Positions 1 through 13,300 of a stretch of 64,000 nucleotides of DNA are shown here, piece by piece (the first letter of the stretch is position 1; each line of letters opens with the position of its first letter). The position numbers were made by a program, and so were the translations under genes. This DNA comes from Hirundichthys speculiger (lineage: Eukaryota; Chordata; Actinopteri; Beloniformes; Exocoetidae): the NCBI GenBank assembly GCA_018398805.1, contig JAGFBZ010000261.1:930001-994000 (forward strand), read 5' to 3'. The notes below the pieces were generated by a model. The model saw only the letters and a list, made by a program, of their open reading frames with translations. It was not told where the DNA came from and searched no databases.

Positions 1-3000
1 TATGCTGCTAAAAATTAAGGGAACCCTTAATCTTCATGGTCATCAAGTCAGATAAACCTTTGGGATACCAGTCCAGTTATGATGATTGGATAATTTTTTG
101 GTTTCCAATGGCCATTTACATGTAATTTTCTTTCTAACTAATTCTAAAATGTACTTATATGATGATTTTCAGCCAGTAATTTTCTAAAGTGTATTCCCCT
201 TTTTGTATTTTTTTTCCCTTTAACAATATATCGTATTAACCTGCAACTACATTCACCCATTTCCTGGTCAACTTGTTCCGTACTTTCTATCTTACAGAAT
301 CAATTGATTCGCTGGAATTTCTCTTTTTATATCTGAGAATTTCAGCTCATTCAAAATGAATAATGGCAATCAGTAGATGAATCCCGTTCAATGTATTTTG
401 TTGAGGTAAGCTTTTAATTTGAAATTATTGTAGCGTTAGTTTTGGTGTTACAGAGGTTACCTTGGCAGTAAGGCTGTATTTGGTTGCGCTTCCGCTTGGA
501 CCATAATATTCATCCTGTTCTCCCACTTACTTCTTCATCGTCTGAATCCAAATGAGTGAATCACCAAAAGTTTTATTTAACAAAGTGAAGAAGCTTCACC
601 AAAAAAAAAAGGGGGGGGAATCCTTTCACTGATTTTCAACCAATCATCAGCCATGTGGTTGTATTTCTCTCCAACTTCTGGGTTTTGTGTCTTAACTAAA
701 AAGAAAAAAAAAAAACAGTGAAACGTGAAAATAAGATAACCTTGGGGGTTTTTAACCCTCAGTTGTTTAAATGTCTCAAATATCACAGCAGAGCGCCCCC
801 AAGTGGCTGACAGGGGGCAGCACAAGAAAGACTCAAGAAATGCAGGAAGAAAGAGCGAAAGAAAGAAAAGTTTTTACAAAAGTGATTTAACATCTTTTAT
901 TCCACCAATGTAGGAAAATAGATTCACATTAATGTTCTGGCTTCTGTCCTCCACGCTGTTTCTCTTGACAACCAACAAAAACTAACACAAAACAGGGCAA
1001 AATAAAGGTGCATTTCACTGATAACTTATCTCCAAATCAAAACCAAGCAACATGTTGCTTTTTTTATTTCTTCTGTTTTGTTTTTTAAACCAACCTCCCA
1101 CTTTGAATCAGAAACTTTAGAAATAGTGCAACATAAAACAAGGAACACAAAGCCAGGAACATACAGATAGACAAAAACAAACATTCAGAAGTGTGAATAT
1201 AGAAAACCAGACAAAAAGTCACAGGAAAATCATGCAGGAAGGTGGCAGTGTCTTCCACAAATAAAATATCATTTCAAGGATTTTCATAGGAACTGTAAGA
1301 GGAAACTGCACATCTATATCTGTACAACTGTGTGAAATAGCAAAGATGGAGCAATAAACAAAACAAAAGACAGAGGACAAAACAATAAAGAGCAGATTAA
1401 TGAAAACACTGAGAAAAAAAAAAATCTCATATTTGTAAAGTGAACAGAAAACAGCACCAAGAGGCTTCTAGATGCTAAAATCCCAATAAGATTCTATTGA
1501 AGACTGCATTACCCAGAAGTTCCTGAGCCTGAGAGGTAGCACCCACTGCCAGGCTCCATTCAGAGAAAACAAATAATAAAATTAGGTAAATACAAAAAAA
1601 TAAAGACAGAATGTGAATTCAATTCTCATTCTTTATACATCGATGAGTTTCTTGGGGTCACAAAATGAAAACCTTGAGTGGGTGTCTGACAGTAAACAAC
1701 TACTTTCATGTCAGACTAAGAAGTCGCCATCATCACATTAACTGCAGGGTTGATCAGATCAGTTTGTTCAAACAAACGTTTTGTCATCTTGTCACCTTTA
1801 ACGTTCATAAACTACTGAACTTGAGCTTTTAGCTCCAGTTTATAATTTTTACAATTTCTATTATTTATTTTGTTAACACTCACTTAGTTTTTTTTAATTG
1901 TTCTTTTTTTATGCAATTTCTGAAGCTGTTTTTAAGTGTTTAAATAAAGATTATTCTTTTTACTTACATTTTTATTTTTAAATAATTGTTTTTTAGCTTT
2001 ACCAGACTCTGATAGAAACATTTTCAATAAATAATTTAATAAAAAAAAATTCAAGCTTTATTCTGAATTGGCAACAGAAAATGAATGAACATTATTTAAA
2101 GCTGCTAATATCTTACTTTAGCTACCATAAAGTATTTTTAAAACTACATTTTCATTGTTCAGATTCTTATTTAGTAAAAATATGTTTGCGATACAACAAT
2201 ACCTGCAAGATCTGATCAACAGATCGTGAATAGCAAGTGACATCAGAGAGCGTTGTTTGATCAAGTCTGATCCTTCAGCATCAACACACCGCTACCCGAA
2301 TCCCGATCCGATATCTTTGATTATCTGACCCGTTTCTCTTTTGTTTGAGCAACATGGCTCCACAGTGAACATTTCCCACAACTTACTCTACTTTTGTTTC
2401 CCAGTGATGGGCCAAACTGGGCTATTCTGAAACAAATTTTGCCAAACTGGGTCATGCTGGAGTTCTCCTTTCTTCATTGAAATGTTCTGAGCCATCTTTT
2501 AGGTTCCCCTTTAGGTTTCAGCTTTCACTGTGCTGTTTGACATCAATCCTTTTTCTCTGCAGAGACCTCACTATCTCCAGTTGTCCCAGCACGTTATTCT
2601 TTCTAATGTTTGCTCCACCTCTGACTCTAAAGGTCTAAATTTCTCCAAATCCTTGTGGATCTTGACTTACAGCATGCTGACCATCATTCAGGCTTCTTTC
2701 AAGAGACAAAAAAAAAAAATCCAATAGGAAATCTTCATGTTGTCATCCCAGTTTTGAGATTATCTGACCTTTCCTCAGTTTTATAAATGGTCCAAAACCC
2801 CTGTAGAAAGCTAGTGTTACATTCCAACTTTGTGGAATTTCCAACTCTAAACCAACAATCTGCCATCTCTGGAACTACATACACTGTTAATCTTTTGTTC
2901 ACACATGAAAGGAACTGTACATGTTTACCCAGCCCAAGTTTTTCCAGGTACGAGTTAAAACTCAGTTCAAACTACAGCCCGTATGCCGACTTTCCACAAA

Positions 3001-6000
3001 CCATCTCATAAACCTGACTTAACAAAAGAATACTCTAGCTCAAAACTTAGAATTTCAGAACTCTGCATCTCCATTTATGCAGCCCAGTTAGCTGCCAAAG
3101 CACCACTAGGAATGATTTCTGATGTTTCTGATCATCTCTGTGTCTCAAGCATTTACACAACAGAGGAATTCTGTTCACACGTTGTCAATGGCTAATTTGA
3201 ATCCTAATCTTCTCGCCACATTATTTCACCTGCATCATCCTTGAGCTTCTTTTAGGTCTTTGTCACATGTATTCTAGTTTGCAGCCCAAAAGGCCCAACA
3301 CAGGGAAACAGGTGTTGCATAACACTTTGACACCAGGACTGAGTTCAGCATCATGTGTCACTTGGTTACTACAACAATGTCATATCCAACAACACACCTT
3401 TGGCAGAATAAACCATGAGCACATGTTAAGAGGTCTAAAATAGGTTTATAATGCCCCAAAAAGGTAAGAAGGACATAGTAAAGGTTAAGTGACAAAACTC
3501 ATGCTTGTTGGCTAGTTGGATACTCAACAATCATTTTGGAAACATTCAAACCTCAGTGCACCCCAAAGATCCTGTCCATCTCCCAAATAAAGACCAACAG
3601 ATCCCAATCTGGACCCCATATGTATATGTTTTTGAGATTATCAACTTCAAAGTTGTGACTAATAAGTTCCAAGTCAAAATAAAATACAATAAAATACAGG
3701 TCTACAAAAGTCTAGGGTCTAATCCAGAGTCAAGACTCACATGGCTAAGTCAGGATGTCCAAGTACTTGGTCATGTGGTGAGCCAAGACCAGAAAGTCAC
3801 AAGCAAAGCCTGGAGGTCTAGAGTCAAATTAAAAAACTTTTTTTCCACCTTCAAATACGTACTTGCAAAAAATCATTGTTCATGAACCTAATTTTATCAA
3901 GTTCCAAATGAAGTCTCATATCACTACCAACAATGTACCAGGTCGTCAATTCAATAAGTTAAATCAAAAAATTTTGTCATCAAGAAATAAGTAGAACCAC
4001 ACCAAAGCCAGAAATCATGAACTAGTAAGTCACCTCACAATAGAAAACCCCCAAACGGCCAGTCAAGTCCATGTCCTAAATCTTGTGCTCTTAGCTCCAA
4101 ACATGCAATGACGTGCCTCTCGCCAAGTACAACAAACACAAATGCAATTGGCTGAGCGTGACTAAAACCCCAGTAACATGACTGAAGTAAGCACCTCTGC
4201 TGTTGCCTTCAGATGTGATTTGGAAAGTTCATCTGAAGCATACTGAGCTCTTGAAAGAACTACTACTGCAAACAAAACCAACAAATGAAATGTTGCTTTG
4301 TACCACTCATCTAGTTTTGTCCTTTCAAACCCCTCCATTTATAGTAACTTTGAAATAACAGAGTGTACTTTCATCATTATTCTAACTGCTAAACCTCTCA
4401 AAAAAAAAAAAACAGTTTAAGCTTAAATATCCATTCATTATTTTTGGCAAATTCTTTGCAAAAAAAAAAAAAAAAAAAGAGCCGACAGCTTTCTGTATTA
4501 AGTAGAGTGCAAGCAGAATATTACAATACTTATAAATACTTGTCAATCTACTTTCTCAATATAATAAACTCCTTACATACAGAGATTCCCTATTTTAACT
4601 TTCAATAGTGCAACATTTCTTTCGGTTCTTTCTGAAAAGGACTGAGGTTCGGCAGTTCGAGGAACACCAAGACATTTTAGTCAAGCTGTTTTTCCACCAT
4701 GTGGAAGGATGTGACATTTTGGCACTTCACTTCACAAGTATGAGTTTAACAGTCTGCAATTTTCAGGGTCCCATTAAACTGACCTGAAGCTCTTGTTTTC
4801 ACAGGACTAACACACACACACACACACACGTATTCGTGCCTAAAATCACAAAATTTGACAGTTTTATACAAATCTGGGATCACACGATGGAAAAAAGACA
4901 AGGATAGACAATGTCAGAAGCCTTGTGGTGTGTAGCACCAATGATGAAGAAGAGGCTGTATGGCAGAGGTGAAAAACAGCCCTGGGCTGGCCAGCAAAGT
5001 GGCATTTCCTTTATGACAGTGGGTCAACTCCCCCTCCAGAAACCAGTGAATGAGAGAAGAGGATTTTTTTTTAATAACTGCAAGAAACAAAATGATAGAA
5101 GGTTGCTTTCATGATTGCTATTGTTATCTTCTTAACTTTTTTTTGAAATTCAAGACAATGTGAAGTCTACATGATGCAAACAAGTCTGCAACAGTCCAAA
5201 ACCAGATATTCTCAAATATCTCACAGACATTTGAGACCAGCTCTGTTCCCCATTAAAAATGATGCCTTCAGGCTAAATCTTCATTGTTTTAACTCTTCCA
5301 TAAAACTTCACACTCATTGGAGACTCAAATGTGGATTTACAAGCACAAAAACCCCAAGTAGAACTGCAAGAGAATAATAGTTCCACCAAACTAGCAACTT
5401 GCACTTGTAGACTTTGTTTTTTAAATACTTTCAATCTTCTTTTGTGCATAATAAGTGCTGCTAAACTACTTTCTTAGTTGTTTGAAGGTAGAACATGGAC
5501 ACTTGAACTTAAATTTGAACTTTTTGAAAATAAAAGCTACTTCAATATAGTGCAGTCTTTTAGCAAGCTAAGAATAAAAGTCAGAAATGAACACAGGCAT
5601 GTCACATTGTTGATCCAAACAGAGCCTAATTAGCAAGCTCAAAGACATTATTGAGGTTAGTGCAAAGAATGCATGGCAACACATAACAACAAAGCCAGCT
5701 AGAAGGTTAAACGTGTAGTCTTAAACGTCAGTGCTACAGAAGTTGATTCTACAGATATATCAGTCTTTAACAACTAATGTTGCTGCATTTACTGTGGTAG
5801 AGCTATGTGGCAGGTATCTGTGCTTTGTTGTGAGTGCCTGAGCTGAAGCATTTTCTTCAGCAATTTAAAACAAATTTTACTCCACTTCGGCTGTGTGTGT
5901 GTGTGTGTGTGTGTGTGTAGGTTCATCTCACTGACAACAAGATGAGCAGAATACCACAAAGGTATAACTTTTTTGCATCCCAGGTTGTGCAGAATGTAAA

Positions 6001-6150
6001 TGAATGTGTCTGGTACCTTGCTCTTTAGAAAGCTCAAAATGCAGGGTTTGATTGGGATCATTAGAGCTAAATATCAGTTTTCTTTTGTAGCGTTGACCTA
6101 ACCTGTGTCTGTACCCTCTACATAAAGCATACAGTCAAATTTGGGATATT
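1..6150. other. Non-coding stretch, no gene recognised
   Basis: All open frames are short and have no family resemblance. Content is AT-rich with simple repeats: a CA tract at 4810-4829, a TG tract at 5892-5918 and an A-run at about 4461-4478. Several parts (900-1640, 3500-5000) are A-rich on the plus strand, that is T-rich on the rfx5 sense strand, which would suit an extended rfx5 3' UTR ending near an AATAAA at 901-896, but no decisive sign is present. Confidence 0.6.
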
Positions 6151-6151
6151 T

Positions 6152-7328
6152 TTTATTTCAGCTTTTGCTTTGACTGATTTCAAACAAGGCTTTGAAGACT
6201 GCACCTTGATTTTTTTTTTTTTTTACCTACAACAAAAACTTTGTTTAAAACTACTCAACTTTTAATAACTATCAAACAAGTGTGTATAGCAGCTTGGGAA
6301 CTGCTGTTTTACAGCTCTGCCAATCAGACAATAGAAACTGGGAAACAGATTTGACTTGAGGTGTTGATGTAGTTGATAAAATTTTAAATAATTCTATTAA
6401 CCAACTCCCTGAAATATAGTACAATGGTTCTTACAGTGTTGTCAGCAAAACAAATAAATAACCTGAAATAATTAAGTTTCATTTTAATTTATACAAAATG
6501 CTAATTATCTTTTTATAGATTTGATGATGAGTAGTATAAAATGTATCAATTTTTGTACAAAAGCAAAACAGGTGAAAATACAAAGCTGTTTCTAACAGAG
6601 GAACTCTATAAAGAGGAGAGCAGACCCAAGCTTTCTAGTGACTCAATAAGTTACTGTTTAAACTTCTTCAGTGAGTCAAACTTGAGTCTCCTCTCCACAA
6701 CCGTTGCTGACACAGCTGTTTCATCTGCAGCACTGCTTTGACACCAACTTGTTCATTCACTTCATGGAAAAGAACGTGAAACGAGGCTCGACTCTGTTGA
6801 AGGGGTTGTTCATTTAGCACAGAGAACCTTCACTAAGCTCTGACCCATAAGTGCCTTCTGTATCAACAGACTCCATCTGGGGTGGAATACTAAAATTCTC
6901 TCCTTCACCTTTTCAGCATACTCCCTCTTTTTCTGATTCTCTTCTTTGATGATCAAAATGCAGCACAGAAGATTTTTGAAGTGAGGGTATAAGAAGCCCA
7001 GAAAGAAAAAGAAAGGGGCAAGGAATTGAAGAATGTAAGAGGAGTGGTTATGGTTTCAACCACAAGTGACACACAGACACACATGCAGTCAAACAATTGT
7101 AGATTTTTAAGAGCATTCAGTCAGTTCACAAGTGAATTTGAGTTGATGGGAGGAAGTGTCAATAGCTTGGCTTCATTTATCCTGATTGATTGGCTTGCTG
7201 CTTCTGCCAATCACGGATTTCCACCAATGAGGAGGAAGTGAGGTAAAGGAGGGCTTTTAACAGGTGAGGTAAAAGATGAATGAGGGATGATTTTAAAAAA
7301 AGGATATTATGAAGGGAGAGAGCTAATG
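6152..7328 (-). other. rfx5: Probable rfx5 3' UTR (minimum extent)
   Basis: The minus-strand sequence after the rfx5 stop is non-coding. The first clear AATAAA on that strand is at 6157-6152, giving a 3' UTR of about 1.2 kb. Another AATAAA lies at 901-896, so a much longer 3' UTR is possible. The choice cannot be made from sequence alone. Confidence 0.45.
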
Positions 7329-10300
7329 TCACTCTCTTTTTGAGGGAGAGCCGGTCTCTTTTCCTTCCTCCTCAAGAGTCATTGTCATGGTAGAGGAGAC
7401 AGAGGAGGTGGAAGTGGACGTAGAAGTGGAAGTGGACGGAGGTGGTGGGCTCACATGCAGTTCCACTGGCGTCAGTGTTATCTCTACCTCACCCCGCTCC
7501 TCATGCAGGGTGGGTGGGGGCAGAGGAGGCGGGTGGATTTTTGCTGTTGGTGAGGAAGCAGTGGTGTTGTTGTTATTGCTCGGTCGTGGAGCTTTCTGGA
7601 TGACTTCCACCATTGGGGTCCGTCCTGACGGTGCCAGTTCCCAGCTGGGGTTTCCCGGACTCTGGAAGAGCAGAACTGGCCTAGTGTGCCGATCTGGTTC
7701 AGCTGGCCCACCAGGTTGGCACTGAACCACCACCCCACGGTGCTCCACTAGCCGATGACCTGCGTCGGACACTGTCGGCATCTGACTCAGAACTAGCCCT
7801 GGCTGCTCCTGGATCACCAGCTCTAGAACTGGCTGTGAGGAGGATGACGAGGAAGAAGTAGCCTTCTGAATGACACTACCAGTCATGGAGGTGATGATTG
7901 GGGTTGGGAAAGGAGGTGCAGGTGGGGGTGGCTGAGGAGGAAGAGCAACAGGAGGAGCAGGAAGCGAGTCCTCTGGACGAGGTTTTCTTGGTCGTCCACG
8001 TTTCCGTTTTACCAGAGGAGTGTTGTCAGTGGACGTACCAGAGACACCAGCAGCACTGCCGCCTGACACCACCCCCTCCAAGGGGCGCTTGGTGGTGCTT
8101 GCTAGTGCTTTCTGGACCACAGAGGTGGGGGGTACTGGAGTGTGCTGCTGCTGCTGAGTAGGAAGAGGAGGAGGTGGAGGAACTTTCTCTGTTTCGTAGG
8201 AAAGACATCCCTGCTGAAGGATCATCACAGGGACAGGCCCGCCCTGATGCTGGGGTAGTGCCATGGTAATGACCTTCACCCCACCACTGCTGGCGGCGGC
8301 AGCAGCAGCGGCAGCAGCAGCAGCAGCAGCAGCAGCAGTGGTGGGGCCTCCGTGTCCAGATGCCCCTCCAACACCTGAGGCATCTTTAGGAGCCAGCGAG
8401 GGAGGAGAGGAGCGGACTGAGAGGGTCTTATCAGGGATGGAGCTGCGAGGGAGGAGCCTGGGTAACTGCTTCATTGACACCTTACCCTGTAGTACAGCCA
8501 TAGATGGAGATTCATGTTACTTATTGGTCCGTTCACTAATACCTGTAACAAGTGAAACATGTAATCTTTCTGTTTTACTAAATAACTGGCTTGCTTATAA
8601 ATAGAACAAACATTTTTTTAAACCAGTGGTGATTTCAGTGTTTAGGCTCTGACTTTAGACCCCATGATTTTCAATGCTGTCAGACCGTTGTACTGTGCAC
8701 ACTACACTTGTCTTGTAATTGGGTTTTGAGTCCACACACAAAACTGACTGGTGGCAGGGGTCAACCCACTACAATATTTTTCATCACAAGTCAATTCCCA
8801 ACCATACTGATCTGTCAGTCGTTATCAAGAAGAATTATGCTGACAGGCTTCTCTATCTTGTCACTGATGCTATACTATGATACAAGTAGCTCCTGGTGAA
8901 TCAGCCTCTTTCGCTCACTTGTTTGTTAAAGAGAACTGATAGTTTTCTACAAGTTTTCTTTCTCTCTAATCTGTAATGATATTGCATGCTGTAATGTCAA
9001 AGAGGCATGACTGTACTTTACAAAATTACCACATTTAGTCAGTTTCCTAAGTTCCAACACTTTCCTATTTTTCTTCCCTTTTGAGTTCCCTCACCTTATC
9101 TTGTGATCTCATTGATAGTAGCTCTTGCAAACATATTACTTAACAAATGTTCCCCACCAACTCCAAAAAGACTATCTAGCAGTCAAGTCCAGTCCTTGTG
9201 CCACTGCTTCAGCTACATGTGTATCATTAAAGTTCCCTCCAACAGCAGCATCTCAGTTGCTTTAATCCATCAGTAGTATTGACCTACCGCTGGACGCAAA
9301 GACAAGGAAGAAGTAGCAGAAGGAGGAGGAGGAGGAGCATCTATTGAGGATGTTTTGGTTGACACAACTGACTTGTCTCCAGATGAAAGTTTCAATGTGG
9401 AAGATGACAAGTCTCCCTGTTCCTTCTGCAGACAGACGGAACAGCAAGAAAGCAGTGAGCATTAGGACATACAGATAAATTAATTCATTGCTTGCTTGGC
9501 AACAAACCTTTTGATCTGCAGCTCCATCGCTGTCAGCTTTAGAGATCACAGGAGTTTTCTTAATGACTTTGTGGGTTTTAGCTGGCCCACCTGCAGACAA
9601 ACAACAATCACAGTAGTTTTCATTCATCTTTTTACAACCAGTTAAAATCCATGTCTGTATTAGAGTTACTGTTGTTATCCTGTAAATATTAATAAGCTAT
9701 TGAAACATGGCTAAAATCACCAATGTTCCCACTTTCCAAAAAGGTAAAACAAGGTCCAAAACTGGCAACTACAAAATTCCTTCTCTGAAGAATACGTCCC
9801 TTCTTTTCAAAGTATATATCAACTTTCTGTGAATGGTACAAACTTTATAAAATATGTCTTCAATTTTCTCTCCCAGACTAACAGAAAGACACACAAAAAC
9901 ACCCACAGGAGGGACAAAGGACATGGTGCTTTATGAGTTTCAATGAGGAATACTCAACGCTACAAGGTCAACTATTTTATCACAAAAGGTCCTTAGAAGG
10001 TAACAAAAAGGAGAATATGCAAATGCACGCAGTCATGTACCTGCGAGTGCAGCGGATGTCACCAGCTCGGCTTGGCTGCAGCGGGGGTTGACAATGTGCT
10101 CCTGGATCAAGTAGCGAGCGATCTCCACGACCGTGTCAAACGAACGCTTCAAGATCTTCTGCGCCCAATCACAGATAAGCTCGCACGCTGCCTCTGTCAC
10201 TTCCTGTTTGTAGGTCTGGACCAGTTCAGTCAGCTCTGACTGGAGACAAAGAGAAATAAATATAAGCAGGGGTTCAGTTAAACATAACAATAGGTGTGTA

Positions 10301-13300
10301 AAACTATCTGACACTGCACATATGTGTTGTATTAACAATCTTCAGAATTTGCAAATCACAGACATGCACTAATCAAAATAATATACCTAGGTTTCCACTT
10401 CACACCTCAAATGTATCCATTTGTTTTCCCTTATATCAAAAAAAAGAAGGTTGCCATCTTTGTTTTGTCAGGATCGTGTGATCCAGTCAAAATACCAGCA
10501 TCAGCCTAAAGCCCTTTTCAGACATCCAATGCTTTCCATCATTTGGACAGCAAATCAACAAGTTCTGCTTTATTTTAAGTAGTTCCTTGGTGGTTTTCTG
10601 CAACAATTTGCAAAACCAATCTGAATGAGACGAGCTTTGTAACACATGCGTATCACTTTCAATAAGGAGCCAAGTCTGAACTACAGCACTGACATCTCAC
10701 AAAGTAGTGATGGCCACTCTACCTGATTACATATCAATATTTTCATGTTTACTTGTCTAACAGAAAGTATTATGCTTGTTAGATATATATTATTTTAAAG
10801 CAAAAATTCATTATTTTGTGTTGTTATGAGAGGTTTCCAAGTCTAGAAGTTTCTCACTGCGATACGTCCACATACCACCACTTCATATTTGGCACAGCAA
10901 TCTTAACTGTTATGGCAATATGACATGTTGTTGTGAGAACTCATGGACTCTTGATAATCTAATTTTACACCTAACTTAATGAACAATGCAGTCTCTTAAT
11001 GAAATGTGAGAAGTATCAGAGAAAAAGTGAGCAGTGCTTGTATGACAGAATATAAATAGATAGACAAGAGAGGTAGATAGAAACAGGGATAAAACAAAGG
11101 GAGGACAAATACCATAGAGACAAAAAAAAAAGCATATGATGTCAATACTTCTTGTTCCCAGCATAATGCTATTAGCTGTGGTTTGAATTTTAATACAATA
11201 ATGCCATTAAAAGAATATTTGGCGAAAAGAGTATATGTTGTAATAGTATTAGCAATAGTGGTAAACAGTTTACTGCAGTAAGAGTTGTTGTGTGAGTACC
11301 GGGTCATTCTTCAGATCCAGGTTGGGCAGCAGAGGCATATTGAGGACTGTTTTCCTCCTGATGCCACTGTAACAGTATGTATCAGCCAAGCAGGTTAAGG
11401 AATTCAACCAGCAACCTTCAGCATCTGATCAGGACCAACCGAACTACATTTAGAAACATCTTGAGGTTAAAAGCTAAATCAGGAGGATCTAATAACAACA
11501 AGTTGATGCTGGATTAGGTCCTAAAAGCCTTAAAAGAATAGAGAGAGCATCACTGGTTGTCTCCACACAGAATTAAAGTAGTCTTCACCTGTATAGAAAA
11601 CTAAGACAACTGGTTTAAAACAGACTCATCAATGAGACTCATTGTTTTTTTGTTCATTTGTTTTTCATTATAGCTGTCATCCATTTGTGTTTAATGGTTT
11701 TAACACTGACCTTGCAGCCCTTCTGTGTGTGTCTGTGTAGTTTAGGCTTAAACTTTTACTGAAAGCTGCCTGTGAATTACTGTGATGTTTTGATAACACA
11801 TCTGTCGAACAGGTTCAAGGACTGACAGAAGGACAAATAAATAATACTGCAGAATGAACCACAACAGGCCAAAGTCTAAACAATAAAGCATATCCAAGCA
11901 CAGTTTCACCTTTACAACTAACGTAACAAATGTATTTCAATGTAACCAGCAGGTGGATACAGTAAAACAATGGTCCTTTAAAATGAGTGGAGATGCCGCA
12001 CATGAGACGACATATCATAATTTCTTTTTTTTCCAGCAGTGTTTCTTAAAATACAAAGTGGATTGTAACTGACCTGGACCAACACTGCAAATGCAGGTAA
12101 GTACCTTTCAGAAGATACATGTTTAATTTACAAATTTGATGCCTTTTGTGTTTTGAGTATTTTAGCTACTATCTGAGTTGGTAAATTAAATAAGCTTCAC
12201 TTACACACTTAAGACATTTATGGGACATGTAAAGTCCAAGTAGTCCAAGTAAAGCCAAGATGATTGCTTTTATGCAATTGTTTCTTAAAACACGTTTTAA
12301 AAATTGAGACCTATGTTGTGCTGAACTGTGGAGTTACGACTGTTAAAACAGTTTTTCTTTGATTTCTGTTCAGAAGTTTAAAAGCAGGGTCTGACAGCAG
12401 GATTCTCTGATGCAGCTGTATAGGTTTTCAAGTAAAACTCCACCCAGCTCATAAAATTAATGTTGTAAACAGGTCTAATATAACATGTTTATCCTCAGAA
12501 GAGCTAAGCATATGATTTAGTGGTGCCTCTGACAACAAGAAAGCCAACTGTTCTACCTTCACCACAGGATGTCATAAATTGAGCAGGTCACATTTTTAAA
12601 TTGCAGAAAAACAAAATGGTCAAAAATAACAATAATTTTTAAAAAGCAAACCAAAGTTTAAGTGTAGTAATACCGAATATTGAATGGGCTACATACCAGG
12701 TCAAACATGGATTAAATGGCCAAATTAATAATCTTGTTCCAAGATTATAATAAGGACAGTGTGTGTGTGCACATACCTACTTAGTGAGTAACAAAGAGTG
12801 GAAACATTTTGTAAAAAACCAAAGGTTGCTGAGAATAAAAGCTATATTCCTATTGAGACAACCCAAGAGTAACTGAACACTTGGTGGAGTGATTTGGGGA
12901 TTTGGCATGGTGATTTATAATACATTTTTCTGTAAAGCTACAAAGTCAAAATAAATATTTTGTTGTGATTTACTTGGACTTTAGAACTGCAAACAATACA
13001 AGATATCAAGTGAAACCAAAAAACAAAAAGAGTAAAACAGCAGCAGACTGTCTTCATCTTCCCTGGGACAATACATGTTCTGTTTCTGTGATCAGCAGCT
13101 AAAAGGATATTTGGACTGTCCTCTGCCTCCCAGTCGTCTGGCTTTAATGTTGGGAAAAATGTCTCTGATGATCTTCCCAAAGTTGGCAGCGCTCAGAGGA
13201 CGGTGTTGCAGGTTCTCACAGTACCTCCTACAGCAGAGAAAGGAACAGAGACAAAAGACAGTGAGAAAGTTGAAGAATTTTTTATGAAAAACACAGACTG

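Noticed and set aside
7387..7725. Plus-strand open frame rich in Val/Glu/Gly
   Set aside because: It lies opposite the Pro/Ser/Thr-rich C-terminal part of rfx5; low stop density comes from base composition of the repeat-like coding strand.
8487..8560. Using the stronger-looking acceptor TTGTTACAG near 8551 for the rfx5 last exon
   Set aside because: In the required frame it introduces a TAA before the conserved LLPR segment; the CTACAG acceptor at 8487 joins cleanly in phase 0.
8263..8604. Plus-strand open frame (113 codons) with a poly-alanine run
   Set aside because: It is the antisense shadow of the rfx5 last exon: a GCT/GCC alanine repeat read in reverse (AGC/GGC steps) also gives alanine in another frame. 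No independent gene signal.
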